Source: Pseudomonas putida
Lineage (GTDB): Bacteria > Pseudomonadota > Gammaproteobacteria > Pseudomonadales > Pseudomonadaceae
Direction of reading: 5' to 3'
Assembly (NCBI RefSeq): GCF_002741075.1
Contig: NZ_CP016634.1
Location: 4,578,501 to 4,642,500, forward strand
Length of the DNA: 64,000 bases
The translations under genes and the position numbers were made by a program. Of the stretch, positions 8,955 to 21,786 are shown one piece after another (position 1 is the stretch's first letter; every line of letters begins with the position of its first letter). A model generated the notes under the pieces. That model made no database searches. It saw only the letters and a program-made list of their open reading frames with translations, and was not told the DNA's origin.

Positions 8955-9128
8955 TCATCCCATCCAAGCGGTCGCCCAAGGGAAACCGCAGTGATACTCA
9001 TGTAGATTCTTACGGGCACACAGCCACGCCGGCACCGCAAGGGCACTATCATCCGCGAAATAACCGCCCGACTCCAGCATTTCTGCCTGAAATGACGCTG
9101 AAATTGCCGTTCCAGACAGACTGCCGGT

Positions 9129-11402
<2,274 letters not shown>

Positions 11403-11464
11403 TCAAGTTCTAGCGCGGCGACAAGACGCCGCCGCGCCGGGTAAATTCAAATCAGCCGGCAAGC

Positions 11465-12451
11465 CTATGGCTTGGCGTTCCAACCGCCCTCGGGGGCCGC
11501 GAATCGCCAGACGATCGGGCGAGCCTCGCCATCGGCACGGTCGCCGTTGTTGTTGTCCACACCGACCCAGGCGCCTTTGGCATCGATCACCAGGGCCTCG
11601 GCCAGGCCATACGGCTGGTCGTAGCGGCGCGATTCCACCAACGCATCGGCGGCGAACGACCAACAGCGCTCGACCTGCCCGCTGTCGCTGTCGCGACGGC
11701 AGATGCGATAGGCGTTGCGTTCGAGGGTGTACAGCTTGCCCTCGTACCAGGCCAAGTCGGAGAAGTCCCGCGTCATGGCTTGGGGGCTGGGCATCTGCGC
11801 GGGCTGCATCTCGACACCCGCCTCGCTGAGCAGCACGCAGCTGCGCCCGCATTTCCAGACCGACTGCTGGCGCTCGACCAACAGCAACCCGCGTCGCTCA
11901 CGCTCGGCCGCCAGCCACAAACGCTCCCCCGACGGGTGGATCGCCAGCCCTTCGAACAGCGCATTGAAGTGCAGCAGCATGCCACTGGCACGCGCCTGGC
12001 GAACCATGGCCGGGTCGATCTTCAACCAGTGCGGCTCACCGTCGACAGGCAGCTGCAGCACCGCCGCATGGGCCTCGCTGACCAGATAGAAGTTGCCACT
12101 CTGATCGCAAGTGATGCCTTCGAAGTCCAACTCGCCACCGCGGATGTAGGACGCCGCCCAGTTGCGCGACTTCAACCCCCAGGGCAGGCCGCTCTCCGGC
12201 ACCGGTGGTGGCGTGAAGGACAGTGGCTGGGCACGCCAGGCTTGCGCCTGCTGATCGAGGCGGTAGATGCGGTCGTCGTCCCGGTCGGACACTGTCCACA
12301 AGGCACCCCGGCACCAGGTCAGGCCCGACAGGTTGCCGCCGCGCATGCCGTCGACCGGATGTTCCTCGCTCATCTTGAGCTCCGGCCAGTTGGCCGCCAG
12401 GCTCGGCAAGGCGACCAACAGCAGGCAAATCGCTGCAAGCAGGCGGGTCAA
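11465..12451 (-). CDS. Secreted esterase-like/phytase-like beta-propeller protein
   Basis: The 328-residue product starts with a signal peptide (LLAAICLLLVALPSLAA, cleavage near residue 20) and should act in the periplasm. The mature sequence has repeated beta-propeller-like blocks (GNLSGLTWCRGALWTVSDRD, GELDFEGITCDQSGNFYLVS and FEGLAIHPSGERLWLAAE). These fit the esterase-like activity of phytase family, whose true substrates are mostly unknown. Several cysteines may form disulfides. The start is a TTG at 12451 that overlaps the parE stop as TTGA, which implies translational coupling to parE. The gene sits between parE and parC in the same direction, as in other Pseudomonas. Any link to topoisomerase function is not evident. 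Confidence 0.78.
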   Translation of the reverse strand: MTRLLAAICLLLVALPSLAANWPELKMSEEHPVDGMRGGNLSGLTWCRGALWTVSDRDDDRIYRLDQQAQAWRAQPLSFTPPPVPESGLPWGLKSRNWAASYIRGGELDFEGITCDQSGNFYLVSEAHAAVLQLPVDGEPHWLKIDPAMVRQARASGMLLHFNALFEGLAIHPSGERLWLAAERERRGLLLVERQQSVWKCGRSCVLLSEAGVEMQPAQMPSPQAMTRDFSDLAWYEGKLYTLERNAYRICRRDSDSGQVERCWSFAADALVESRRYDQPYGLAEALVIDAKGAWVGVDNNNGDRADGEARPIVWRFAAPEGGWNAKP

Positions 12452-14352
12452 ACCAGTACCTCGGCGAGGTTGCCCTTGGTCTCCAGCCAGCTCTTGCGAT
12501 CGCCGGCGCGCTTCTTGGCCAGCAGCATGTCCATGATCTCGGTGGTGCCCTGCCCATCGTCCAGGGTCAGCTGGACCAGGCGCCGGGTGTTCGGATCCAT
12601 GGTGGTTTCGCGCAACTGTGGCGGGTTCATCTCGCCCAGGCCCTTGAATCGGGTGACCTGTGGCTTGCCACGTTTCTTCTCGGCCACCAGACGGTCCAGG
12701 ATACCGTCACGCTCCGCCTCGTCGAGGGCGTAGTAGATCTCCTTGCCCAGGTCGATGCGATACAGCGGCGGCATGGCCACGTATACGTGACCGGCCTCCA
12801 CCAGCGGGCGGAAATGCTGGACGAACAGGGCGCACAGCAGCGTGGCGATGTGCAGGCCGTCGGAGTCGGCGTCGGCAAGGATGCAGATCTTGCCGTAACG
12901 TAACTGCGACAAGTCCGCAGCGCCCGGATCGACACCGATGGCCACCGCGATGTTGTGCACCTCCTGGCTGGCCAGAACTTCGCCACCGTCGACTTCCCAG
13001 GTGTTGAGGATCTTGCCGCGCAGCGGCAGGATCGCCTGGAACTCCTTGTCGCGCGCTTGCTTGGCCGAACCACCGGCCGAGTCACCCTCGACCAGGAACA
13101 GCTCGGCACGCATCGGGTCTTGGCCTGCGCAGTCGGCCAGCTTGCCGGGCAGCGCCGGCCCCTGGGTGATGCGTTTGCGCTCGACCTTCTTGCTTGCCTT
13201 CAGACGGCGTCCGGCGTTGCTGATGGCCAGCTCCGCCAGTTGCATGCCCAACTCAGGGTGGGCATTGAGCCACAGGCTGAACGCATCCTTGACCACACCG
13301 GAGACGAACGCCGCCGCCTCGCGAGACGACAGACGCTCCTTGGTCTGACCGGAGAACTGCGGTTCCTGCATCTTCATGGACAAGACGAAGGTGATGCGCT
13401 CCCAGACATCCTCAGGCGCCAGTTTGACGCCACGGGGCAGCAGGTTGCGGAACTCGCAGAACTCGCGCATCGCATCCAGCAGCCCCTGGCGCAGGCCATT
13501 AACGTGGGTGCCGCCCTGAGCGGTGGGGATCAAGTTGACGTAGCTTTCCTGGACGCTGTCGCCGCCCTCAGGCAGCCACAGCAAGGCCCAGTCGACAGCT
13601 TCCTTGTTGCCCGCAAGACTGCCGCAGAACGGCTCGTCAGGCAGGCGCACGAACTCGCTGACCGAATCGACCAGGTACGAGCGCAGGCCGTCCTCGTAAT
13701 GCCATTCGATTTTCTCGCCGCTGGCCTTGTCCTCGAAGCTGACCAACAGACCCGGGCAAAGCACGGCCTTGGCCTTGAGCACATGCTTGAGGCGACTGAT
13801 GGAAAACTTCGGCGAATCGAAGTACTTCGGGTCGGGGCTGAAGTAGACACTGGTGCCGGTGTTGCGCTTGCCTACAGTCCCGACCACCTCCAGCTCGCTG
13901 GCCTTGTAGCCATCGGCGAAGGTCATCTGGTACTCGGTGCCATCACGTTTGACGCGCACGCGGACCTGGCTGGACAAGGCGTTGACCACCGAAATGCCCA
14001 CGCCGTGCAGGCCGCCGGAGAACTGGTAGTTCTTGTTGGAGAACTTGCCGCCAGCGTGCAGCTTGGTGAGGATCAGCTCGACCCCGGACACACCCTCCTC
14101 GGGGTGAATGTCCACTGGCATGCCACGACCGTCGTCGCACACTTCCAGCGAGTGGTCGGCATGGAGGATCACCTGTACCGAACGGGCGTGGCCAGCCAGG
14201 GCTTCGTCGACACTGTTGTCGATGACTTCCTGGGCCAGGTGATTGGGCCGGCTGGTATCGGTGTACATGCCCGGCCGCTTGCGGACCGGGTCAAGGCCCG
14301 AGAGGACTTCGATGGCGTCTGCGTTATAGGCGCTAGCGCTGGGATTGGCCAT
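12448..14352 (-). CDS. parE: DNA topoisomerase IV subunit B
   Basis: ParE is the ATPase subunit of topoisomerase IV. The 634 residues contain the GHKL ATP-binding fold (DNSVDEALAGH, DDGRGMPVDIHPEEG and GGLHGVGISVVNALS) in the first 200 residues. A transducer domain comes next, then the TOPRIM region with LFLVEGDSAGGSAKQARD and the DADSDGLHI metal site. Length is typical. The ATG at 14352 gives MANPSASAYNADAIEVLSGL, matching known ParE starts. Its last bases overlap the TTG of the phytase-like gene. yqiA ends 36 bases before its start, so the order nudF-yqiB-cpdA-yqiA-parE seen in E. coli is kept. Confidence 0.98.
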   Translation of the reverse strand: MANPSASAYNADAIEVLSGLDPVRKRPGMYTDTSRPNHLAQEVIDNSVDEALAGHARSVQVILHADHSLEVCDDGRGMPVDIHPEEGVSGVELILTKLHAGGKFSNKNYQFSGGLHGVGISVVNALSSQVRVRVKRDGTEYQMTFADGYKASELEVVGTVGKRNTGTSVYFSPDPKYFDSPKFSISRLKHVLKAKAVLCPGLLVSFEDKASGEKIEWHYEDGLRSYLVDSVSEFVRLPDEPFCGSLAGNKEAVDWALLWLPEGGDSVQESYVNLIPTAQGGTHVNGLRQGLLDAMREFCEFRNLLPRGVKLAPEDVWERITFVLSMKMQEPQFSGQTKERLSSREAAAFVSGVVKDAFSLWLNAHPELGMQLAELAISNAGRRLKASKKVERKRITQGPALPGKLADCAGQDPMRAELFLVEGDSAGGSAKQARDKEFQAILPLRGKILNTWEVDGGEVLASQEVHNIAVAIGVDPGAADLSQLRYGKICILADADSDGLHIATLLCALFVQHFRPLVEAGHVYVAMPPLYRIDLGKEIYYALDEAERDGILDRLVAEKKRGKPQVTRFKGLGEMNPPQLRETTMDPNTRRLVQLTLDDGQGTTEIMDMLLAKKRAGDRKSWLETKGNLAEVLV

Positions 14353-14388
14353 GGGTTCTCGTCGTCAGTCTGGTGAATGCAAAAAAGA

Positions 14389-14997
14389 TCAAAATACAGA
14401 AAAATCGAGCGCCGCATACTGCCCACGCGCAATGTCGGCGAAGGCCAGCAATGCCGGAAGGCGCTCGGCAAAGCCTTGGAAACCGTGGTCGCCACCGGCC
14501 TGGATGCGCAGCGCACAGGCCCGGTAGTAGCGCTCGGCATGGCGATAATCCAGGGTTTCGTCGGCAGTCTGCAACCACACCTGGTAGCGGTTGGCATCCT
14601 GCGGTGGCGGCACCTCCAGCTCGGCCAGGGCTTGCACGTGATCCAGGGTCAGCTCCCAGGTCTCGTCGGTGTACAGGTTGCGCTGGGGGCCGAGGTATCC
14701 GTCGAACAGACGGTGCGGTCCTACCGCCGGGTTGATGAGCAGGGCCTTCAGGCCATGGCGCTCGGCCAGATAGGTGGCATAGTAGCCGCCGAGCGAACTG
14801 CCCACCAGCAACGGTTGACCCAGCTCGGCGATGGCCCCTTCGAGTTGGGCGATGGCCTGACGAGGGTGGTGATGCAGGGCGGGCACACGCAACTGATCGG
14901 CCAGGCCCAACTGCTGCATCACCGCTTCGAGCTGGAGCGCCTTCCTCGACAGCGGCGAGCTGTTGAAGCCATGGATATAAAGGATGGAACCCGACAT
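14389..14997 (-). CDS. yqiA: YqiA-type alpha/beta-hydrolase esterase
   Basis: This 202-residue cytoplasmic protein belongs to the YqiA/YcfP esterase family of alpha/beta hydrolases. The ILYIHGFNSSPLS segment at residues 5-17 forms the oxyanion region. The nucleophile elbow is LVGSSLGGYYA (Ser near residue 70). The catalytic histidine is probably in QAGGDHGFQGF near the C-terminus. I used the ATG at 14997, preceded by a gggggc-rich site. The open frame continues 38 codons upstream but that part lacks family features. It lies immediately upstream of parE in the transcript, as in E. coli. Its physiological substrate is not known; short-chain ester hydrolysis is reported for the E. coli homologue. 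Confidence 0.9.
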   Translation of the reverse strand: MSGSILYIHGFNSSPLSRKALQLEAVMQQLGLADQLRVPALHHHPRQAIAQLEGAIAELGQPLLVGSSLGGYYATYLAERHGLKALLINPAVGPHRLFDGYLGPQRNLYTDETWELTLDHVQALAELEVPPPQDANRYQVWLQTADETLDYRHAERYYRACALRIQAGGDHGFQGFAERLPALLAFADIARGQYAALDFSVF

Positions 14998-15208
14998 GCT
15001 GCCCCCGGTGTGTACTGCGGCGCGCCCATCCGTGCGGGCGCAGGGACGCGCAGTGTAGCCTGTTCGCTGGGATTTGGCGCAGCTTCGGGCTTTTCGCAAC
15101 AAATTCTTCAAGCCCCAAGCGGGGCGTCAGATTCGCAGTTAAGCCCGGGATCACCGTCAATCAATCCCTGTGGAAGCGGCCTTACCGCCCCATTAAACGC
15201 CAAAGGCC

Positions 15209-16024
15209 TCAGTACCCCGGACTGTTGAAGTCCAGCTTCACCGCAAAATCCCGGGCCCGCTCGACCCCGCTCTCGACTCGCCCATCGGGATGCAAGCGCA
15301 ACCACCGGTACCCCGGCTGCTCCTCGCTGACCTGGAAGTCCTCGCTGCGGGGCGCGAACTGAATGCAGGTCGAGGGCGTGGCCAGCAGACGAATGCCTTC
15401 ACGCAGCTCATCCCACGGCTGATGGATATGCCCCCAGAGCACTGCTTTCACCTGTGGATAACTGCGCAGACATTTCCACAGCTCATCGGCATTGCGCAAA
15501 CCGATCGGCGCAATCCAGGCGCAGCCGACATCCACTGGCTGGTGGTGCAGGCAAATCAGACAGTGGCGCTCACCCGCGCCGGCCAAGGCCTGCTCCAGGA
15601 CGGCCAGTTGACCGTCGGCAAGCCAACCATGGGTGGCATCAGGCACGTTCGAGTTGAGCATGACGATACGCCAGGCCCCAAGATCGGTGACCGCCCGCAC
15701 CAGATCGCTATCCTGCGCGACCTGGGCCATGACCAGGGCCTCATCGTGATTGCCCGGCAGCCAGCGGCCAGGCGCATCCAGTACCGCGGTCAGATGGCGG
15801 AAGGCTTCATAGGACGCGACGCTGCCATCCTGGGACAGATCTCCGGTGCACAGGAGCAGGTCCAGGCGCGGTTGCTCACGGCGCACCTGTTCGACCACAT
15901 GGCGCAAGCTGTCTCGGGTATTCATACCCAGCAGGGTGCCGCCAGCATTCGCGAACAGGTGGGCGTCGGTCAATTGCACCACGTGAAGGGGTGCCGAGGC
16001 TTGAGGGAGATTGGATTGCGGCAA
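15209..16024 (-). CDS. cpdA: 3',5'-cyclic AMP phosphodiesterase CpdA
   Basis: CpdA hydrolyses cAMP to AMP and so limits cAMP-receptor-protein signalling. The 271-residue sequence has the full calcineurin-like metallophosphoesterase set: LTDAHLF (Asp and His ligands near residue 20), CTGDLSQDG, PGNHDEA, LICLHHQPV and VLWGHIHQPWD. These coordinate the two-metal centre. The length agrees with the family. The gene is downstream of yqiB by 85 bases and upstream of yqiA by 211 bases, in the conserved nudF-yqiB-cpdA-yqiA-parE order. The wider gap before yqiA may hold a secondary promoter, but I see no clear one. Confidence 0.95.
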   Translation of the reverse strand: MPQSNLPQASAPLHVVQLTDAHLFANAGGTLLGMNTRDSLRHVVEQVRREQPRLDLLLCTGDLSQDGSVASYEAFRHLTAVLDAPGRWLPGNHDEALVMAQVAQDSDLVRAVTDLGAWRIVMLNSNVPDATHGWLADGQLAVLEQALAGAGERHCLICLHHQPVDVGCAWIAPIGLRNADELWKCLRSYPQVKAVLWGHIHQPWDELREGIRLLATPSTCIQFAPRSEDFQVSEEQPGYRWLRLHPDGRVESGVERARDFAVKLDFNSPGY

Positions 16025-16109
16025 CGGCCGGCTCCTCGAACGGATTCAGCGCGATTATGGGATGCCGAAGGGGTTGGAGCAAAGGGCCGAAGCCGACCGC
16101 CGTCACATT

Positions 16110-16556
16110 TCAGCGAACGGCTTCCAACTCATGACCGCAGGCCAGGCAATGGCTGAGCCATTCGCCCAGGAACAGGTTGAGCTGCGCCTTTTCGTCTGGC
16201 TGGTGCATCGCCGCGTTGGGGTAGGGGTAGATGCTACGCAGGCGCCGGGTATGCTCGGCACTGACCACTTCAGCCATACGCGCATCGTGGTACACCTGCA
16301 CCTCCAGGTGCGGCACCGGCAGCCACGGCAGGCTGTGCTCCTGACGCACGCGCAAGGTGGTGGTGTACGGGCAGGCCAGCAGCACATCGAGCACCAGCAC
16401 ACCCAGCATCTGGTCACCTTGGGTCATGCCGATGCGCCGCGAGCTCTGGGTGGTGCGCATGTCGGGCAACAGACGCATCAGGCGGGCATAATTGGCCTCA
16501 CAGGCTGCCTGCAGCCCGGCCAGGTCGACCCGGTAGCGCTCGCGTAACAGGTTCAC
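16110..16556 (-). CDS. yqiB: DUF1249 family protein YqiB
   Basis: The product is a soluble protein of about 148 residues in the DUF1249 family, to which E. coli YqiB belongs. Recognisable segments are YRVDLAGLQAACEANYARLM near the start, then PHLEVQVYHDARMAEVVS and the end LNLFLGEWLSHCLACGHELE. The last has two cysteines and a histidine that could bind metal (inference). I place the start at the GTG at 16556 because it overlaps the nudF stop as GTGA, the usual coupled arrangement. Longer frames begin inside nudF. Its function is unknown. The fixed neighbourhood nudF-yqiB-cpdA suggests a part in nucleotide metabolism or signalling, but that is guilt by association only. Confidence 0.85.
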   Translation of the reverse strand: MNLLRERYRVDLAGLQAACEANYARLMRLLPDMRTTQSSRRIGMTQGDQMLGVLVLDVLLACPYTTTLRVRQEHSLPWLPVPHLEVQVYHDARMAEVVSAEHTRRLRSIYPYPNAAMHQPDEKAQLNLFLGEWLSHCLACGHELEAVR

Positions 16557-17170
16557 GACCACATCCCTCGCACTTCCGCCCGGTTCAGCGCCAGCCATTG
16601 CAGACCGATGATGGTCGCGGCGTTGCAGATACGCCCATCCCGCACAGCCTGTAGGGCGTCCTCGAACGACCAGACGCGCACCCGGATGTCCTCGCCCTCT
16701 TCCTCCAGACCATGCAGCCCGCCGGCGCCTTCGCTGGAGCAGCGGCCGAGGAACAGATGCACATACTCGTCACTGCCACCGGGCGAGGGGAAATAACGGG
16801 TCATTGGCCACAGTGCGCTGAAGGTCAGGCCGGCCTCCTCCTCGGCTTCACGGTGGGCGACCGCCTCAGGCTCCTCGGCCTTGTCGATGAGCCCAGCGAC
16901 CATTTCGATCAGCCAAGGGTTCTCGACCTTGCCCAGGGCGCCGACGCGGAACTGCTCGATCAGCACCACCTCGTCACGTTGAGGATCGTATGGCAGCACG
17001 CAGACCGCATCGTGACGCACGAACAGTTCTCGGCTGATCTCACGCCCCATGCCGCCGGCGAACAGTTCATGGCGCAAGCGCACCCTGTCGAGCCGGTAGA
17101 AGCCCTGGAAGCAGTTCGCCTGCTCGACGATCTCGACCGCCTTGGGCACTGAATTCAACGTGTCTGACAT
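16553..17170 (-). CDS. nudF: ADP-ribose pyrophosphatase (Nudix)
   Basis: NudF hydrolyses ADP-ribose to AMP and ribose 5-phosphate and removes a reactive NAD-derived sugar nucleotide. The 205-residue protein has a complete Nudix box starting at GLIDKAEEPEAVAHREAEEE and closing with AGL, with the metal-binding REAEEEAGL helix intact. The motif RYFPSPGGSDEYVHLFLGRC after the box is typical for the ADP-ribose group. The start ATG at 17170 is unambiguous. It is the first gene of the minus-strand run to parC and overlaps yqiB by four bases. The 184-bp region upstream is shared with the divergent RsiV-like lipoprotein gene. Confidence 0.95.
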   Translation of the reverse strand: MSDTLNSVPKAVEIVEQANCFQGFYRLDRVRLRHELFAGGMGREISRELFVRHDAVCVLPYDPQRDEVVLIEQFRVGALGKVENPWLIEMVAGLIDKAEEPEAVAHREAEEEAGLTFSALWPMTRYFPSPGGSDEYVHLFLGRCSSEGAGGLHGLEEEGEDIRVRVWSFEDALQAVRDGRICNAATIIGLQWLALNRAEVRGMWS

Positions 17171-17354
17171 GGGAATCCTCGTTACCTCGTCTACTGCATC
17201 GCGCCATCCTACTCTGCGAGCCGCCGTGTTTCATCCCTTTCCAGTGACCGTTCAGGCAGCCGGGACAGAGCGTCTCTACTCTGTTAGCTTAGTGGCGAAC
17301 TGAAGGCCGCGCCGACGGTCGAAGCTCGACTCCATCTGTTCTGCAAGGATCATC

Positions 17355-18101
17355 ATGACGCTTGTCAAACTGACTTCCGTGGCTGTGCTGGCAATGGCCC
17401 TTGGCGCCTGCCAAAGCCTGTTCGCGCCCAACTACCGAGCTCCGCTCGAGGTCAAGCGCGACGCCTGGGAACACGTCAAGCCCGGTTGCAACGAGAACGA
17501 CTGCCCGCTGGTGAACATCGACACCATTCATTTCCCGGCCCTGCCCAAGCTCGATGCCATCGTCGAGCAGCGCTTGCTGCAACTGACCGAAGACAACCAA
17601 CGCGGCACGGCGCCCACCTCGCTGCAAGCCTACGAGCAGCAATACCTGGCCAGCGCCGACAAGCGCAACAGCAGCTACCTGCAGGCCAAGGTACGCGAGC
17701 AGCATGACGGGCTGGTGATCATCGAACTGTCCAGCTACCTGGACAGCGGTGGCGCCCATGGCATGCCGGGGCGCGGCTTCATCAACTATTCGCGCAAGCT
17801 GGACAAAGTCCTGACCCTGCAAGACATGCTGCTGCCCGGCCAGGAGGAGACCTTCTGGAAGACTGTCGAGGAGTCACACCGCGCCTGGATGATCAGCACC
17901 GGCATGGACAAAGACCCCGAGTTCGTCAAGACCTGGCCCTTCCGCAAGTCCCCGCACGTGGCACTCACCTACGGCGCGGTAGTGGTCAAGTACGAGGTCT
18001 ATGCCATTGCGCCCTATTCCATGGGCCACATCGAACTGAAGATCCCCTACCCGCGCCTCAATGGTGTGCTCAAGCCCGAGCTGTTTCCTGGCCGCGGCTG
18101 A
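17355..18101 (+). CDS. RsiV-like lipoprotein (DUF3298 domain)
   Basis: The 248-residue product has a lipoprotein signal (VAVLAMALGACQSL), with the modified cysteine at about residue 19. It is likely periplasmic and membrane-anchored. The C-terminal half (GLVIIELSSYLDSGGAHGMP, then RKLDKVLTLQDMLLPGQEE and a final FKSP-like strand) matches DUF3298, the domain found in the RsiV anti-sigma factor, which binds lysozyme. There is no transmembrane anti-sigma region here and no sigma factor gene nearby, so it is not itself an anti-sigma factor. Ligand binding in the periplasm is possible. The last 32 bases overlap the convergent cytX gene. Confidence 0.75.
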   Translation: MTLVKLTSVAVLAMALGACQSLFAPNYRAPLEVKRDAWEHVKPGCNENDCPLVNIDTIHFPALPKLDAIVEQRLLQLTEDNQRGTAPTSLQAYEQQYLASADKRNSSYLQAKVREQHDGLVIIELSSYLDSGGAHGMPGRGFINYSRKLDKVLTLQDMLLPGQEETFWKTVEESHRAWMISTGMDKDPEFVKTWPFRKSPHVALTYGAVVVKYEVYAIAPYSMGHIELKIPYPRLNGVLKPELFPGRG

Positions 18102-19353
18102 GGCTCAGCAGGCCATGCAGCACCCCTGCCAGCAGCAGTGCCGGCAGGGTCGCCCCAAGCTCCGGCGCGACATTGGCCATGAAGTGATACGCCGCCACCC
18201 CTACCGCCCAGGCCACCAGCGCCTGCCAGTGTAGCCCGCCGATCGCGGCCGGCATCTGCCGACGACGAATGACGAAGTGGTCCATCAGCACCACCCCGAA
18301 CAATGGCGCGAACACCGACCCGATCAACAGCAGGAAGTTCTGGTACTGCGCCAGCGGCGCCAGCAGGGCAATCAATGTGCACAACACGCCGATGGCCAGG
18401 GCCAGGTGCTCGATCTTCAAGCGCACCAACAAACCGGTAGACACCGCCGCCGAGTGAATGTCGGCAAAAGCGTTCTCCGACTCATCCAGCAGAATCAGCA
18501 GCAGAGGGATACCCAGCCCCGCGCCCGCCAGGGCCAGCAGCAGTGCATTGACCTCACCGCTCGGCGCGAAGGCCAGGGTGTACGCCACGCCCAGGCTCAT
18601 CAGCCAGGCATTGCCGATGAAAAAGCCCAGCGCCGTACCGCCGAACACGCGGCTGGCACGCTGGCCGAAACGCGAATAGTCGGCGATCAGCGGCAACCAC
18701 GACAGCGGCATGGCGATGACGATGTCAAAGCCCACCGCCAACGACATCGAGCCGTCGCCCGCCTGGCGCCACAGGCCCGCCAAGTCCGCCTTGGCGAACA
18801 GGTTCCAGGTCAGCCACAGGCAGGCACCAAGCAGCAACCAGATACCCCATTTGCGCAGCACCTTGCGCACGAAGGTCAGCGGCCCGCTGACTGCCAGCAA
18901 AGTGGCCAGGGCGCCAAAGCACAAGGTCCAGAGCAGCGGGCTGCTCCAGCCGCTGCCCTCGCCGAATGCCCGGGTGCCGAGCAGGCTGGCAGCGTCGCGC
19001 ATGACGATGATCTCGAACGAGCCCCAGCCCACCAGTTGCAATAGGTTGAGCAGCGCCGGCAGGCGCGCGCCATGGCGTCCCAGGCTCAGGCGCAGGGTGG
19101 CCATGGCCGACAGCCCGGTGTCGCTGCCGATGACGCCGGCCGCCGCCAACAGCAGCACGCCCACCGCAGTGCCCAGCACGATCGCCAACACCGAGCCTGC
19201 CAAGCCCAGGCCCGGTGCCAGCAGCCCGCCAACCTGCAGGACCATCAGGCCGATGCCGAGGGAGAACCAGAGGGAGAACAGGTCACGCGCCCCGAATTGG
19301 CGCTGCCCGTGGGGGACCGGGTGGTCGGGAGAGAAGTGGCTGGGGGTGGTCAT
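18070..19353 (-). CDS. cytX: Hydroxymethylpyrimidine/cytosine permease family transporter CytX
   Basis: CytX is a predicted inner-membrane importer of the thiamine precursor hydroxymethylpyrimidine, from the nucleobase:cation symporter-1 (cytosine permease) family. The 427 residues contain about 12 hydrophobic helices, beginning with DLFSLWFSLGIGLMVLQVGG. The gene lies directly downstream of thiC with 144 bases between them, and so probably belongs to the TPP-riboswitch regulon. That context supports the pyrimidine-precursor substrate over cytosine. A 19-bp perfect inverted repeat lies between the two genes. The 3' end overlaps the convergent RsiV-like gene by 32 bases, and no terminator is visible there. 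Confidence 0.85.
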   Translation of the reverse strand: MTTPSHFSPDHPVPHGQRQFGARDLFSLWFSLGIGLMVLQVGGLLAPGLGLAGSVLAIVLGTAVGVLLLAAAGVIGSDTGLSAMATLRLSLGRHGARLPALLNLLQLVGWGSFEIIVMRDAASLLGTRAFGEGSGWSSPLLWTLCFGALATLLAVSGPLTFVRKVLRKWGIWLLLGACLWLTWNLFAKADLAGLWRQAGDGSMSLAVGFDIVIAMPLSWLPLIADYSRFGQRASRVFGGTALGFFIGNAWLMSLGVAYTLAFAPSGEVNALLLALAGAGLGIPLLLILLDESENAFADIHSAAVSTGLLVRLKIEHLALAIGVLCTLIALLAPLAQYQNFLLLIGSVFAPLFGVVLMDHFVIRRRQMPAAIGGLHWQALVAWAVGVAAYHFMANVAPELGATLPALLLAGVLHGLLSLSRGQETARA

Positions 19354-19403
19354 CGGCAGATTTACCAGAATTGTTGTTAGGGAAACCGAGTCAAACTGAC
19401 GAA

Positions 19404-19452
19404 GGGCACGGCCCTGTAGAAGGGGTTTACCCGCTTCTACAGGGCCGTGCCC
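19404..19452. repeat. Perfect 19-bp inverted repeat between thiC and cytX
   Basis: The arms gggcacggccctgtagaag and cttctacagggccgtgccc are exact complements around an 11-base loop (ggggtttaccg). The loop resembles the core of local REP-type palindromes (gggtttaccc). It lies in the transcribed spacer between thiC and cytX, so it can fold in the mRNA and could act as a stabiliser, attenuator or REP element. There is no T tract, which argues against a simple intrinsic terminator. Confidence 0.85.
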
Positions 19453-19497
19453 CGCACAGAAAAATGTGCCCCTCCCACAGGCAGGGGCCGTGATGCA

Positions 19498-21626
<2,129 letters not shown>

Positions 21627-21786
21627 AGAACATGCGCAGTCTAGACTCAAGTGGTCGGCAAAGCCAAGCGTGTAAATTGGCGAATGATGAAAGGCACGTC
21701 AGACGATTGTTGCCAGGTGCGCCCGGCACTACACTGGCCCATCGCCCGATACTCAACAGTTCAGAAATTCATTTCAAGGATTGCCT

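Noticed and set aside
17355..18101. RsiV-like protein as an anti-sigma factor
   Set aside because: It is a lipoprotein without a cytoplasmic anti-sigma domain, and no ECF sigma gene is adjacent.
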